DNA of 47,760 nucleotides, from contig QHYZ01000093.1 in NCBI GenBank assembly GCA_003225295.1, positions 1 through 47,760 of the forward strand. The letters are read 5' to 3'. Origin of the DNA: Acidobacteriota bacterium. Lineage in GTDB: Bacteria; Acidobacteriota; Terriglobia; Acidiferrales; UBA7541. The position numbers and the translations under genes were made by a program. Each line of letters starts with the position of its first letter. Positions within the stretch are counted from its first letter, which is position 1. Below, one piece after another: positions 1 to 8,347 of the stretch. The notes under the pieces are model-generated. The model made no database searches, had not been told where the DNA came from, and worked only from the letters and a program-made list of their open reading frames with translations.

Positions 1-342
1 AATCCGTGCCCATCTTGCGCTGGTGAATATCGGCGTGGCAATCCTGACAATTCTTCCCCACATCCGTGAATATCGGCTTTACGTGGCACTGCGTGCATTG
101 CACTTTCTCGTGCATGCCGCGTAGCGGGTAGTTCGTTTTGGTGTGATCGAATTCGGGAACCGCGCGAATGGGGCGCCAGCCCGCAGCGGTGTGGCAGTTC
201 TCGCAAGGAATCGCCAGCGGTCCGTGCGGACTACGAGTGCTGCCCTGCTGACCATCAGGAAGCGCAGCGCTTGCCGTCGGCCAAGACAAAAGCACCAGCC
301 ACAATACGATTTGAATACACTTAGACGTAAATGTCCCACCAT
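1..342 (-). CDS. Multihaem c-type cytochrome, N-terminal part (cut by window edge)
   Basis: The minus-strand frame reads off the left window edge. It holds three haem-binding CXXCH motifs in about 80 codons: CENCH (near 191-205), CTQCH (83-97) and CQDCH further left. A hydrophobic stretch ending in PTASA (about 270-310) looks like a Sec signal peptide, so the protein should be periplasmic and probably carries electrons. The close haem spacing fits small multihaem cytochromes of the c3/c7 or NapC/NirT-like groups, but the rest is outside the window. The start is odd. The haem frame has no ATG. The only good ATG (340-342, behind AGAAGA) is in another frame and would join the signal peptide only through a one-base shift near 320-330. 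A TTG at 302-304 is the in-frame alternative. The class is sure; the exact start is not. Confidence 0.75.
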
Positions 343-749
343 TCTTCTAAAATACCTTCTGTTTCTCTTAATTCGTCCCCATAAGGCTGGGCGTTGCGAG
401 ACAAAAATCGTGCTCACAGTGTCGATTCTGAAAGAGGGATGCGCAACTGTCCTTCCGTCCAGTTCTGGTTCAGGAGTCCTCGCGGTGTAAGAAAAAACGA
501 AAACAGTCATCGAGACCGAGCGCAGCAACAAATATGAGTTGCATTTCAGCTTCACCTGCCGCTCGCTGTAACAAATCGAACAAATTCTTGTGTTTCCGAT
601 GTTTCAGCAGCAGAGCGATCCAGATGCTCAAATGCACGGGAGGGGTCCCGCGGCGGGACGCGTCGGGGCCAGCCCGCAATTGAATAAGATTGAGAGTGTT
701 CGATTGCTAGGGGATGGGGATTCCACCCGTGCCACTCAGAGATGCCTAC
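343..749. other. Intergenic, no gene supported
   Basis: About 400 bases between the cytochrome start and the VOC gene. Short open frames occur on both strands but none has a recognisable product or a convincing ribosome site. The cytochrome promoter must lie here; I see no clear -35/-10 pair. Confidence 0.5.
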
Positions 750-1385
750 TCACCACGCATTGTTGCTCTCGCTCGTCGGGACGGCCCATCGAAGATTACC
801 TTCCGTCACGCACCGTTTATCGGCGACGCTCACAGGACTTTTAATGAGCGGCAAGTCTGCGCCAGACAAACCGATGCTTGACGGGTCATGCAAGCCCATG
901 GGGTCGCCGAAATAGCCGGAGTAGCCTCCCCAGGGTGTGTCTCTGGGTGGCTTTAGAATCGTTGCCCCCGCGGCCACAGCGCGTTGAATGAGCGGATTCA
1001 CTTCATTTCTCGCACGAACGTTGTATGCCAATGCCATGGGTGCAGGTCCGGATGCTGCCGGATCCGCCTGAAAATCTGCGGCGAGATGATCACGCCGAAA
1101 CAGCGCAAAAACCATCCCGCCTGTTTGGAGGAAGATGATGTCGTTGTCCTCATATACCGGCTTCCAACCGAAGCCGTCGACGTAGAATTTCTTCGAACTC
1201 CCCAGGTCTTTCACCCCAAGGGTCACGGCGCTGAAGCGCTGGTTGGTCTCCAGACTCTCCTTTTGCAAGAGGAAAAAACGACACTGCCCCCGAAGTCTGC
1301 TAGAAGTTCTCTCCGAGTCAGCATTGTGCCGAAGATAGAAATGATGGATGCGTCCGAATGAGACCAGATCAAGCGAAGAGCGCAT
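750..1385 (-). CDS. VOC-superfamily (glyoxalase/bleomycin-resistance fold) protein, probably damaged at both ends
   Basis: The middle of the frame (about 1241 down to 900) is a good VOC domain: QRFSAVTLGVKDLG opens the first beta strand, followed by SSKKFYVDGFGWKP, IIFLQTGGMVFALF and TPWGGYSGYFGDPMG. VOC proteins bind metal and serve as lyases, dioxygenases or resistance proteins; the substrate cannot be told. The end of the domain, usually DPDGHLWEVAWNP, is not recognisable after GDPMG, and the frame runs on with unrelated residues. The first 48 residues also do not look like VOC. In another frame an ATG near 1320 opens MLTRRELLADFGGS, a Tat-like start, so the original N-terminus may have been separated by a frameshift near 1260. 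No ATG precedes the domain in its own frame. Domain call firm, intactness doubtful. Confidence 0.55.
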   Translation of the reverse strand: MRSSLDLVSFGRIHHFYLRHNADSERTSSRLRGQCRFFLLQKESLETNQRFSAVTLGVKDLGSSKKFYVDGFGWKPVYEDNDIIFLQTGGMVFALFRRDHLAADFQADPAASGPAPMALAYNVRARNEVNPLIQRAVAAGATILKPPRDTPWGGYSGYFGDPMGLHDPSSIGLSGADLPLIKSPVSVADKRCVTEGNLRWAVPTSESNNAW

Positions 1386-1906
1386 TGCGGGGATGGAAGC
1401 AACATCCTGGGTGAATTGCCCGAAAACCGCTGCACCTCCGGAGTCATGTGCGCTTGATCGGCCGTAGTCCGGTCCGCGGCAAACCGAGCAAGATTCCGCC
1501 GAATACCTGCGCTAGCGGCAAGATTCAGAAGGCGCCTGGAAACGGAGCACGGACTGGAATAATTTCGGGCCCTAACGGACTCCCATCGTGAACCGAGGCT
1601 GCTACGGCGATGTCGATTCCGATTCACGTGACGAACACGACCACAGCCTAATCCTTCGCAGCGCGTTCATGAAAGAAGAATATCCGCCCATTTTCACAGC
1701 GGGAGGAACATCCACGATGCCCACACGCCCAAAAACTCTCTTAGCCGTTCCATTTGGTTGTTACGGGATTCACCTGCTGAACCGCTAGGGTCAACTCCGG
1801 CTGAACTATATTTTTCTCCACCGGCAAACTCCTTCCTCCATGGGTAACGTTGCATTGACCCATCCGCTGACGAGCGGAATGATGAGTAAAGAGGTATAAA
1901 CGGGGG
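1386..1906. other. Intergenic, no gene supported
   Basis: About 520 bases with only short, overlapping frames lacking family resemblance. It separates the damaged VOC gene from the plus-strand gene at 1907. I see no RNA gene, repeat or clear promoter. Confidence 0.45.
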
Positions 1907-2551
1907 ATGGCGATGATTTGCCTTAAGGCTGTGGAATGGAGTGATTTTGTGAACCACGCGGCTTCTGACGTTCGACGAGAGGCCGTGCCGAAACACCGGG
2001 GAACGTGGCGAAAACGTTACCTGGAAACAGGTGCGCTGTGGCGGAAAGTAGCCAAAGTGCCAGCGCAGGAGGCTAGTTACCGGCCTGCCGCGGAAAGAGT
2101 TCGCATGGTCAAGGCAGCGTTCACACCGGCTGGCCTGATGCCCAGGCGGCAGGAAACAGGCGGCCTGATCCAGCAGCTATACGACAGTTTCTCGCGGCCG
2201 GCTCCGGCAGGAACACGCTCGGCCGCCATGCGCGTCAGACAAGTGCTCTATCGGGCCGACCCTTATCAGATCGATCTCCAGATCGAATTGCAGCAGGTGC
2301 AAAATCGCCTCGCGGTTACTGGACAGTTGGTGGACCTTAGTCATCCGGAGATGGTTGGCCGCGGCGTGCAGGTCATGATCTCGGATGGCCGCGAGTATAT
2401 TGTCAACACGGTGACAAATCACTTTGGTGAGTTTCGCGGTGAGGTTGAAAATTCCGGCGATCTGGAGATTTCTTTCCATGGCGGCAGTAGAAAACCCATC
2501 GTCATTCTGCTGCGAGGCGCGCTGAATCCTTTTTCCAGCGCAAAAGAATGA
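1907..2551 (+). CDS. Anti-sigma-like/carboxypeptidase-regulatory hypothetical protein with lost Cys pair
   Basis: A 214-residue protein. Residues 10-75 (EWSDFVNHAA, then LETGALWRKVAK) resemble the N-terminal segment of acidobacterial anti-sigma-like proteins, which normally carry a His-x3-Cys-x2-Cys zinc motif. Here the corresponding stretch is KHRGTWRKRYLETG and both Cys are absent (Arg and Tyr stand in their place), so zinc binding looks lost. Residues 130-200 form a beta-rich segment (GQLVDLSHPEMVGRGVQVMI, TNHFGEFRGEVE) like the Ig/carboxypeptidase-regulatory fold found at the C-terminus of the same family. No sigma factor gene is adjacent. No signal peptide or membrane segment. ATG at 1907 follows a G-rich stretch (cggggg). 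The family assignment is from memory of the motif pattern; function unknown. Confidence 0.6.
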   Translation: MAMICLKAVEWSDFVNHAASDVRREAVPKHRGTWRKRYLETGALWRKVAKVPAQEASYRPAAERVRMVKAAFTPAGLMPRRQETGGLIQQLYDSFSRPAPAGTRSAAMRVRQVLYRADPYQIDLQIELQQVQNRLAVTGQLVDLSHPEMVGRGVQVMISDGREYIVNTVTNHFGEFRGEVENSGDLEISFHGGSRKPIVILLRGALNPFSSAKE

Positions 2552-2890
2552 CCAGCAGCCTCATCGAGTTTCGCCGTTGGCGACACCCCAGTTTCGAGCA
2601 TGATGGTAATCGAAAAGCAAATCAGCGGATTCGGAGGCACTACGGCAATCTCTGGATAAGTACTAAGGTCTTCACTTGATTGTTACCAGGAGAATTAAAT
2701 GCTACGCAATAGGGGGATGAGGTAGCTGACGGGGGTTCCAAGGCAACGGATCAAGTGACCCAGCACCGGATCGACGCAGAAGAACCGTCGCCGCGCCAAT
2801 GAGGATGCTTCCCGACGAAGACCTGGACGAAGGTTTCAAGCCGAATCAGCGCGCCGCCACACCTCAGGTTTGCCCAGTCAGGGTCTGAGC
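2552..2890. other. Intergenic, no gene supported
   Basis: About 340 bases between the anti-sigma-like gene and the PilZ gene, same direction. I see no clear promoter, hairpin or remnant. Confidence 0.4.
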
Positions 2891-3217
2891 GTGAACCCTT
2901 TGGATTACGGGCCCAATGGCAGAATAGAAAGGCGGCTGCCGATCATCGTCGTAGTGCGTCTCGCAGCAGCAGTAAGTGTGGCTGCCGATGGAGAGAGGAC
3001 GTTCACCGACAACATCAGTCCGCACGGCGCTCGCATATTCTCGAAGCACGCCTGGCAACCTGGCGACGCGGTCCGAGTTACTCCGCTGAACGCAGACTTG
3101 GCCTGGGCCAAGGTGATTTACTCTCAGAGGCTTCCGGACGACCGCTACTGCATCGGCGTGAAATTCCAAGATCGCCCGGTCACGTGGACCGCCATACGCA
3201 GATATGTCGGCATATAG
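2891..3217 (+). CDS. PilZ-domain protein
   Basis: A small single-domain PilZ protein (108 residues from GTG 2891). The c-di-GMP-binding signature has an arginine-rich start (GRIERRLP) and, about 35 residues on, DNISPHGARI, matching the RxxxR ... (D/N)xSxxG pattern. The remainder (AWQPGDAVRV, AKVIYSQRLP, YCIGVKF) follows the beta-barrel pattern of the family. Stand-alone PilZ proteins are cytoplasmic c-di-GMP receptors that act on motility, exopolysaccharide or secretion targets; no target is encoded nearby. The start is uncertain: GTG 2891 has AGGG seven bases upstream, while TTG 2870 would add seven residues without a good ribosome site. Confidence 0.8.
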   Translation: MNPLDYGPNGRIERRLPIIVVVRLAAAVSVAADGERTFTDNISPHGARIFSKHAWQPGDAVRVTPLNADLAWAKVIYSQRLPDDRYCIGVKFQDRPVTWTAIRRYVGI

Positions 3218-3369
3218 ACCAGGTCCCCGACAAATGAAGTCCTTCTGCGAATCGTCCCTGGTGCGAGTGGGAGACGTGGCCGCAAATCCTTCCCTGGGAT
3301 CCGGGCAAGTTCCTGCGGGGGTTGACCGAGGAGGACTCTGCGCCAGCTTCATTGAGCGTCTACAATCAG

Positions 3370-4752
3370 TCAGAGCTTGACCAAACACCATTCCTCACTC
3401 CACGGCAGGCGCGACATCTGTCGTGAAGGCCCTTCCGGCTGAACTACGAAACCGTCTGAGAAATTCGCACCAATCCCGTGCTCGGGATCATACAAGCCCG
3501 GTTCGACCGAGAAGCACATTCCCGGCTCGAGCATCCTGTAATCCCCCAACGCCAGATACGGCGGCTGGTGCCCTTCCCAGCCCTGGCCGTGCGCCGGTCG
3601 GTGATAGATATAAGGTGCAACGCCATTCTTCACCTGGTACTTGTGAACCTTGTAGGCCACAGTCGAGCAGGTCACGCCGGCGACGGACTCTTCCTTTTGA
3701 ATCTGGCAGCAATCGCGGCTCACCATCCAGAGCTTTTTCATTTGCTCGGTGAACGGATGAATGAACATGGCGCGGTAGAGCTCTCCCCCGCAGCCCGCTA
3801 TGTTCACTACACCTTCGATCTGCAGTGCTTGTCCTCGCGCCACCTTGTTGTGCTGAAACTGGTTCGGATGTGGATAGGCTGTCGATTTTCCCGTGCGGCA
3901 GCCCACTTCAATCTCGATTCCGACTGCGGTGTGCGGTGCGCCGTCACGCTTGATGTCTAACATGATCAGGTCCGTACCGTATTTGGTAGCTGCGCTCGCA
4001 ATGTCGAAGTCAGTTAGATCCGTACCGTGCTCCAGCAACATGTCGCGGGCAAACGAATGCAACTGGTTGAAGTAGTTGTAAGCACGGCGCATAAGCGCCA
4101 ACTCCTCCGGCGTTTTCCGCATGCGCATGCCCATGCATGTCTCTTCCGCGGATGTCATCTCCTTCCCCAGCACATTCACCACTTTCTTTTGCGCCGAAGG
4201 CGGAAACTCGATGTCTGCCGCCAGCTTTTGACCTGCGCACCCTCGGTTCTTGAGAGACTTCAGCATCCACTCGAACAAATCTACCTTAGCCCCCATTTGT
4301 ACCTTCCCTTCGTTTGGGAAAGCACCTTCCGCGTGGAACCAGTCGAAGTACATCTCGCCGTCGTTGTACCACCACGTTTTGACGAGGTCGCGATCGAGCG
4401 CCGAATTGAACCAGACCGGATCGCCCTTCAAAGGCAGAAATACATTCACCAGCCGCTCGGTGGTGGTGTGCCACAAACCGGTGAAGTAAATGATGTTCCA
4501 CCGATCCGTCAAAAGAATTCCCGTGTACCCATCCTCGGCTAGCTTCTCGCACAGCTTTTGCGCGCGTTGCTTGTGCCATTCGAGTGGCAGCCGGTCAAAC
4601 GTAGCCGGCTTTAGATCATCCACGGGCAAAAAAAGCCTCGCCGACTTCTCGCTGCCCGTTGCCGGTTCACCCTTCGCTGCGGATACTCCGCCCACGCTTG
4701 AAGTCGCCACGGCTGCCCCGGTCGTTGCGAGAAACTCTCTCCGACTTATCAT
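3370..4752 (-). CDS. Tat-exported M24-family (creatinase/prolidase fold) peptidase homologue, altered metal site
   Basis: A 460-residue protein. It starts with a Tat signal (SRREFLATTGAAVA), then a creatinase-type N-terminal domain (about 40-210) and the pita-bread M24 domain (about 215-450). ATG 4752 is preceded by AGAGG. M24 enzymes such as Xaa-Pro aminopeptidase use Asp, Asp, His, Glu, Glu to hold two metals. Here the two Asp positions, which keep their 11-residue spacing, are Glu313 (QIEG) and Glu324 (GELYR). His388 and Glu417 (SVEPGLY) are kept, and the last Glu falls on Ser432 (ANFSDG). The second-shell HE is HQ (His395). So the fold is clear, but a standard two-metal peptidase site is not; a creatinase-like hydrolase or an inactive homologue are both possible. 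It stands alone, divergent from the TonB receptor gene. Confidence 0.85.
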   Translation of the reverse strand: MISRREFLATTGAAVATSSVGGVSAAKGEPATGSEKSARLFLPVDDLKPATFDRLPLEWHKQRAQKLCEKLAEDGYTGILLTDRWNIIYFTGLWHTTTERLVNVFLPLKGDPVWFNSALDRDLVKTWWYNDGEMYFDWFHAEGAFPNEGKVQMGAKVDLFEWMLKSLKNRGCAGQKLAADIEFPPSAQKKVVNVLGKEMTSAEETCMGMRMRKTPEELALMRRAYNYFNQLHSFARDMLLEHGTDLTDFDIASAATKYGTDLIMLDIKRDGAPHTAVGIEIEVGCRTGKSTAYPHPNQFQHNKVARGQALQIEGVVNIAGCGGELYRAMFIHPFTEQMKKLWMVSRDCCQIQKEESVAGVTCSTVAYKVHKYQVKNGVAPYIYHRPAHGQGWEGHQPPYLALGDYRMLEPGMCFSVEPGLYDPEHGIGANFSDGFVVQPEGPSRQMSRLPWSEEWCLVKL

Positions 4753-5320
4753 GGCAGTCGCCTCTCTTCTCGGAAAAATTGGAGCACCCTTTAGGCGGAT
4801 TTGCCGCCAATGCGCGGCCAGCGAACGGGCAAGTCTCTGGCCGCAACGTAGACGTTCTCTGCGGCGGCCCGAGGGTTTCCTGAGCACGGGTCTTAACACA
4901 ATTCGAGCATTTTTGGTAGGAGACCTCCATCTCGTCGTTGCTCGCGACCTGACAGGGCGGGTAAGGCTCGCCGGGAGCCTCTCGATACCTGCCGGAAATG
5001 AAACCCAGATGAAGCTGCGAATGCACTTTGGAAGTAGGTCATGGATGCCGGCGAAATACTTGCGAGGACTGTTTCTGAGTCGACGTCAGCATCCGGATGC
5101 TACAGGCAAATCTCTCGATGCGTCACGGAGGGTGACAGCGACCTACGACTCGCACACTAGTCCTGAAATATCCACTTAAAACCAAATTCCTGCGTTGACA
5201 GGCCGTCAACAGTGCATACAATATCCACGATTCTTAGCTGCCAGCTTCTGGAATTACCTCTCACGCGGGGTGGGAGAAACAAGAACCTCTGGGGCAGCAT
5301 TTCTAGGTACGAGGTGGCTC
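4753..5320. other. Divergent intergenic region between M24 gene and TonB receptor gene
   Basis: 568 bases between two divergent starts. It holds the strong plus-strand promoter at 5195-5222 and about 100 bases of leader ahead of the receptor gene. The left 400 bases have no supported gene. Confidence 0.5.
5195..5222 (+). promoter_or_regulatory. Sigma-70-type promoter of TonB receptor gene
   Basis: TTGACA (5195-5200, perfect -35 consensus), 16-base spacer, then TACAAT (5217-5222, one mismatch to TATAAT). It lies about 100 bases before the receptor ATG at 5321 and points toward it. By sequence the best promoter match noticed in the window. Confidence 0.6.
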
Positions 5321-8233
5321 ATGTCCTTTTCTGTCATTTTCCGTCACAACTCTGGTTTTCGGTCGGTCATCCTCACCTCTTTGCACCTTTTGATATTTTC
5401 GCTCATAGTGCCGCATACGTTGACCGCCCAGGTCTCAACTACCGGCAAGATTACAGGCGCGGTAACGGACAGTTCGGGCGCGGCCGTGCCGAACGCTTCT
5501 GTTGCGGTGAAGAGTACGGCGCTTTTAGCTCCGCGGAGCACACACACGGAAGGGGACGGTAGCTACCAGTTTGACTTGCTAGCGCCAGGTACCTATGAGC
5601 TGACCGTGACTGCGGCTGGATTCCGCACATTTAGTCAGACTGGCATCGTTATCACCGCCGGATTCACGGCAACGATCAACTCCAAGCTCCAGGTTGGAGA
5701 GGTTACGCAGACTGTAAAGGTGGAAGGCGAGCCGGTTCTCGACTTACAGAGCAATCAGACCGCGACAACATTTGACCAGAATCTGCTGCAAGACATTCCT
5801 AGCGGCCGCGACCCCTGGTCCACGGTCGCGCAGATGCCGGGCGCGACGCTCGGCACCTTCGACGTCGCCGGCAACAACAGTTATCAGCAGTCCGCCATGC
5901 AAGTACATGGCAGCACTCCGGCGGAGCAGATCTATAGCTTTAACGGCTTGGATCTGAACTGGCCTGGAGCCAATGGCGGTTACACGCAGTTCTATACCAA
6001 CCACGATTCCTTCGATGAGTTTCAGGTTGTTGCTGACAACGCCCCCGCCTCCGTGCCCATCGGGGGCGTGTATATGAACATGGTGACGAAGTCCGGGTCT
6101 AACCAACTGCACGGGCAGGCGGGGTTCTATTACTTGACCGCCGGGCTCCAAGCTGGAGTCAAATTTCCAGTCTACAACGGCAAACCCGTCACCTCTGGCT
6201 CCCCGTTTGATATGACACGAGACGCTACCGCCAGTCTCGGTGGCCCGCTCATCAAGGACAAATGGTGGCTATTCGGATCGTACCGCAGCTACGATCTGCG
6301 CCAGCGGATTCTCTCCATCACGAACCAGGCGGGCACGCCCGTGAAAGACGTCAACCATCAAACCAATACAGACTTGCGAAGCGACTTTCAGGTGAATCCC
6401 ACGAACAAATTCAGTTTCATCTGGCTCTACAACGAACAAAATCGCTTCTTCCGCCGCGACACGTCTTATGCATTCGTAAGTGAAGAAGCCAGTTGGAAAC
6501 AGATCGAACCGGCCTATATTCTTCAAGGACTGTGGACCAGCCAGATCACCAACAACTTCCTGCTGGACTTTCGCGTGGGGTGGAACAAGATCGTATTTCC
6601 TCTAAGCTATCAGTCCGGTGTTACGGCTAACGACGTGAACGTCACAAATGTTGGCACCGGAACGGAAACCGGTGCAGCTCCTTACGCTTTCGCGAACCCT
6701 GCCTGGGTGCTCAAGTACTCGGTGAGTGGCTCCTGGTACAAGGGCAATCTTCGCGGCACGCATAACCTCAAGTTCGGCTTTGAATCAGGAAAAGCGTATA
6801 ACTCCTACATCTATCAGGTTCACCAGGGAATAAATATCTTCTTCAACGGACTTGACAGCAATAATCTTCCCATTCCATATCAGGTCGCAGCGTTCGATAC
6901 CCCCGCGACACAGAAAAACTATTTCCGCGACACTGGCGCCTATTTCCAAGATACCTGGACGATCGCCCGACGCCTCACGCTAGACCTTGGACTGCGCTAC
7001 AACCACTTCAATACCTACTACCCTCAGCAAACGACCGATCCGGCAGTGACGTTCCCTCAACTTTTCCCGCAAACGACCTATCCCGCCTCGGGAAACTTGG
7101 TGAACTGGAACACCATTTCTCCCCGTCTTGGCCTGGCCTTCGATCTGACCGGAAAGGGTGATTCGGTTGTGCGCTTCAGCTATGGCCGGTACTACAAGAT
7201 GCAAGGCACGGGTCTAGCCGAAACCTCTAATCCAGTCGGATTTGCCGGGCAGTATTATTCCTGGATCGATGGAAATGGGGACAGAATCCCGCAGCAAAGC
7301 GAATGGTTGGTCCCCAGTCAGCTGGTATTTGCGTTTGGCGGTTCCAGCACGCACATCAACGAAAACATGAGCCGGCCCTACTCGGAACAGATCAGCGCAG
7401 GCTATGAAAAACAGCTGTGGGGAGATCTCCGTGTCGGAGTCACGTACTACTATCGCACCAAGAAAAACATGATCGGACTCGAGAACACTGCGGTCCAGGC
7501 TTCGGATTACGCGCCGGTCACTACAATTGCCGGCCAGCCGATCGTAAACGGAGTTACTGGAAAGCCTTTGACGCTATTTAGCTTTCAGCCATCCGATCCG
7601 ACTAAGTATGGGCAGTTCAACTTCGTGGTCACCAACATCCCCAAGCTTGACGACAACGCTTATCACGGCCTTGAATTTACGGCCGTAAAGCGGCTGTCCC
7701 GGAAGTGGCAACTACTCACGGGATTCACCATCCAACGCCAGAAAGGAATTTTCGGTCGGGGATCTTCCGATGACGCTCTAAGCGACAACTTCACGGATCC
7801 CAACAATGACATCAATCGCGCGAATAACTATCTCAACTACGATGCGACATTTGTTTTCAAATTGGATAGCAGCTACGAATTTCCATGGAAGATCGGCACC
7901 AGCGTCAATTTCCAGCACTATACGGGTTTCCCGATCCAGACGACCCAGACCTTTGGCGTACCTAACGGGCAAGGCGTATCGGTCGGGGAGACCGTCATTC
8001 TTCAGCCCGCCGGCGTCCTGCGGCTCCCCAGCGTGAACATGCTCAATTTGCGTATATCTCGCGACTTTCTTCTGAGCGATCGGTGGCACCTGATACCGAA
8101 CGTAGATTTCTTCAATGTGGCCAATGCGCAAACGGTGATCGGACAGGTGGGGACCTTTGGATCGAGCTATCTTTTTCCGTACAGCACAATCAATCCATTC
8201 GTGACCCGGTTCGGTCTGCGGTTCACCTTTTAA
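5321..8233 (+). CDS. TonB-dependent receptor with N-terminal carboxypeptidase-like domain (Oar type)
   Basis: A 970-residue outer-membrane receptor. A signal peptide (hydrophobic core before TLTAQ, about residues 15-35) is followed by a CarboxypepD_reg-like beta sandwich (about 38-115: GAVTDSSGAAVPNA, LAPGTYELTVTAAGF), a plug domain (about 125-250, with NGLDLNWPG and GGVYMNMVTKSGSNQLHG), and a long beta barrel ending in FGLRFTF with the terminal Phe expected for BAM insertion. Proteins of this layout are abundant in Acidobacteriota and import unknown, probably peptide or glycan, ligands. ATG 5321 has GAGGTGG just upstream; the open frame extends to 5195 but overlaps the promoter, so the longer start is rejected. 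The S9 peptidase gene follows 114 bases downstream in the same direction, which suggests peptide uptake (inference). Confidence 0.93.
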   Translation: MSFSVIFRHNSGFRSVILTSLHLLIFSLIVPHTLTAQVSTTGKITGAVTDSSGAAVPNASVAVKSTALLAPRSTHTEGDGSYQFDLLAPGTYELTVTAAGFRTFSQTGIVITAGFTATINSKLQVGEVTQTVKVEGEPVLDLQSNQTATTFDQNLLQDIPSGRDPWSTVAQMPGATLGTFDVAGNNSYQQSAMQVHGSTPAEQIYSFNGLDLNWPGANGGYTQFYTNHDSFDEFQVVADNAPASVPIGGVYMNMVTKSGSNQLHGQAGFYYLTAGLQAGVKFPVYNGKPVTSGSPFDMTRDATASLGGPLIKDKWWLFGSYRSYDLRQRILSITNQAGTPVKDVNHQTNTDLRSDFQVNPTNKFSFIWLYNEQNRFFRRDTSYAFVSEEASWKQIEPAYILQGLWTSQITNNFLLDFRVGWNKIVFPLSYQSGVTANDVNVTNVGTGTETGAAPYAFANPAWVLKYSVSGSWYKGNLRGTHNLKFGFESGKAYNSYIYQVHQGINIFFNGLDSNNLPIPYQVAAFDTPATQKNYFRDTGAYFQDTWTIARRLTLDLGLRYNHFNTYYPQQTTDPAVTFPQLFPQTTYPASGNLVNWNTISPRLGLAFDLTGKGDSVVRFSYGRYYKMQGTGLAETSNPVGFAGQYYSWIDGNGDRIPQQSEWLVPSQLVFAFGGSSTHINENMSRPYSEQISAGYEKQLWGDLRVGVTYYYRTKKNMIGLENTAVQASDYAPVTTIAGQPIVNGVTGKPLTLFSFQPSDPTKYGQFNFVVTNIPKLDDNAYHGLEFTAVKRLSRKWQLLTGFTIQRQKGIFGRGSSDDALSDNFTDPNNDINRANNYLNYDATFVFKLDSSYEFPWKIGTSVNFQHYTGFPIQTTQTFGVPNGQGVSVGETVILQPAGVLRLPSVNMLNLRISRDFLLSDRWHLIPNVDFFNVANAQTVIGQVGTFGSSYLFPYSTINPFVTRFGLRFTF

Positions 8234-8347
8234 CCCAGCCGGCCTCGTTTGAGGCCACCACTTTCCTAGCCGGCGGGTTGCCGATGATCGCGCCCTGCCG
8301 GTGTCGTGTTGGAATTGACTTCTCATTTTGTGCAACGTAGGGGGGCT

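Noticed and set aside
79-555. 158-residue minus-strand frame overlapping the cytochrome
   Set aside because: No family likeness. The haem motifs are in the adjacent frame; only its internal ATG at 342 matters as a possible cytochrome start.
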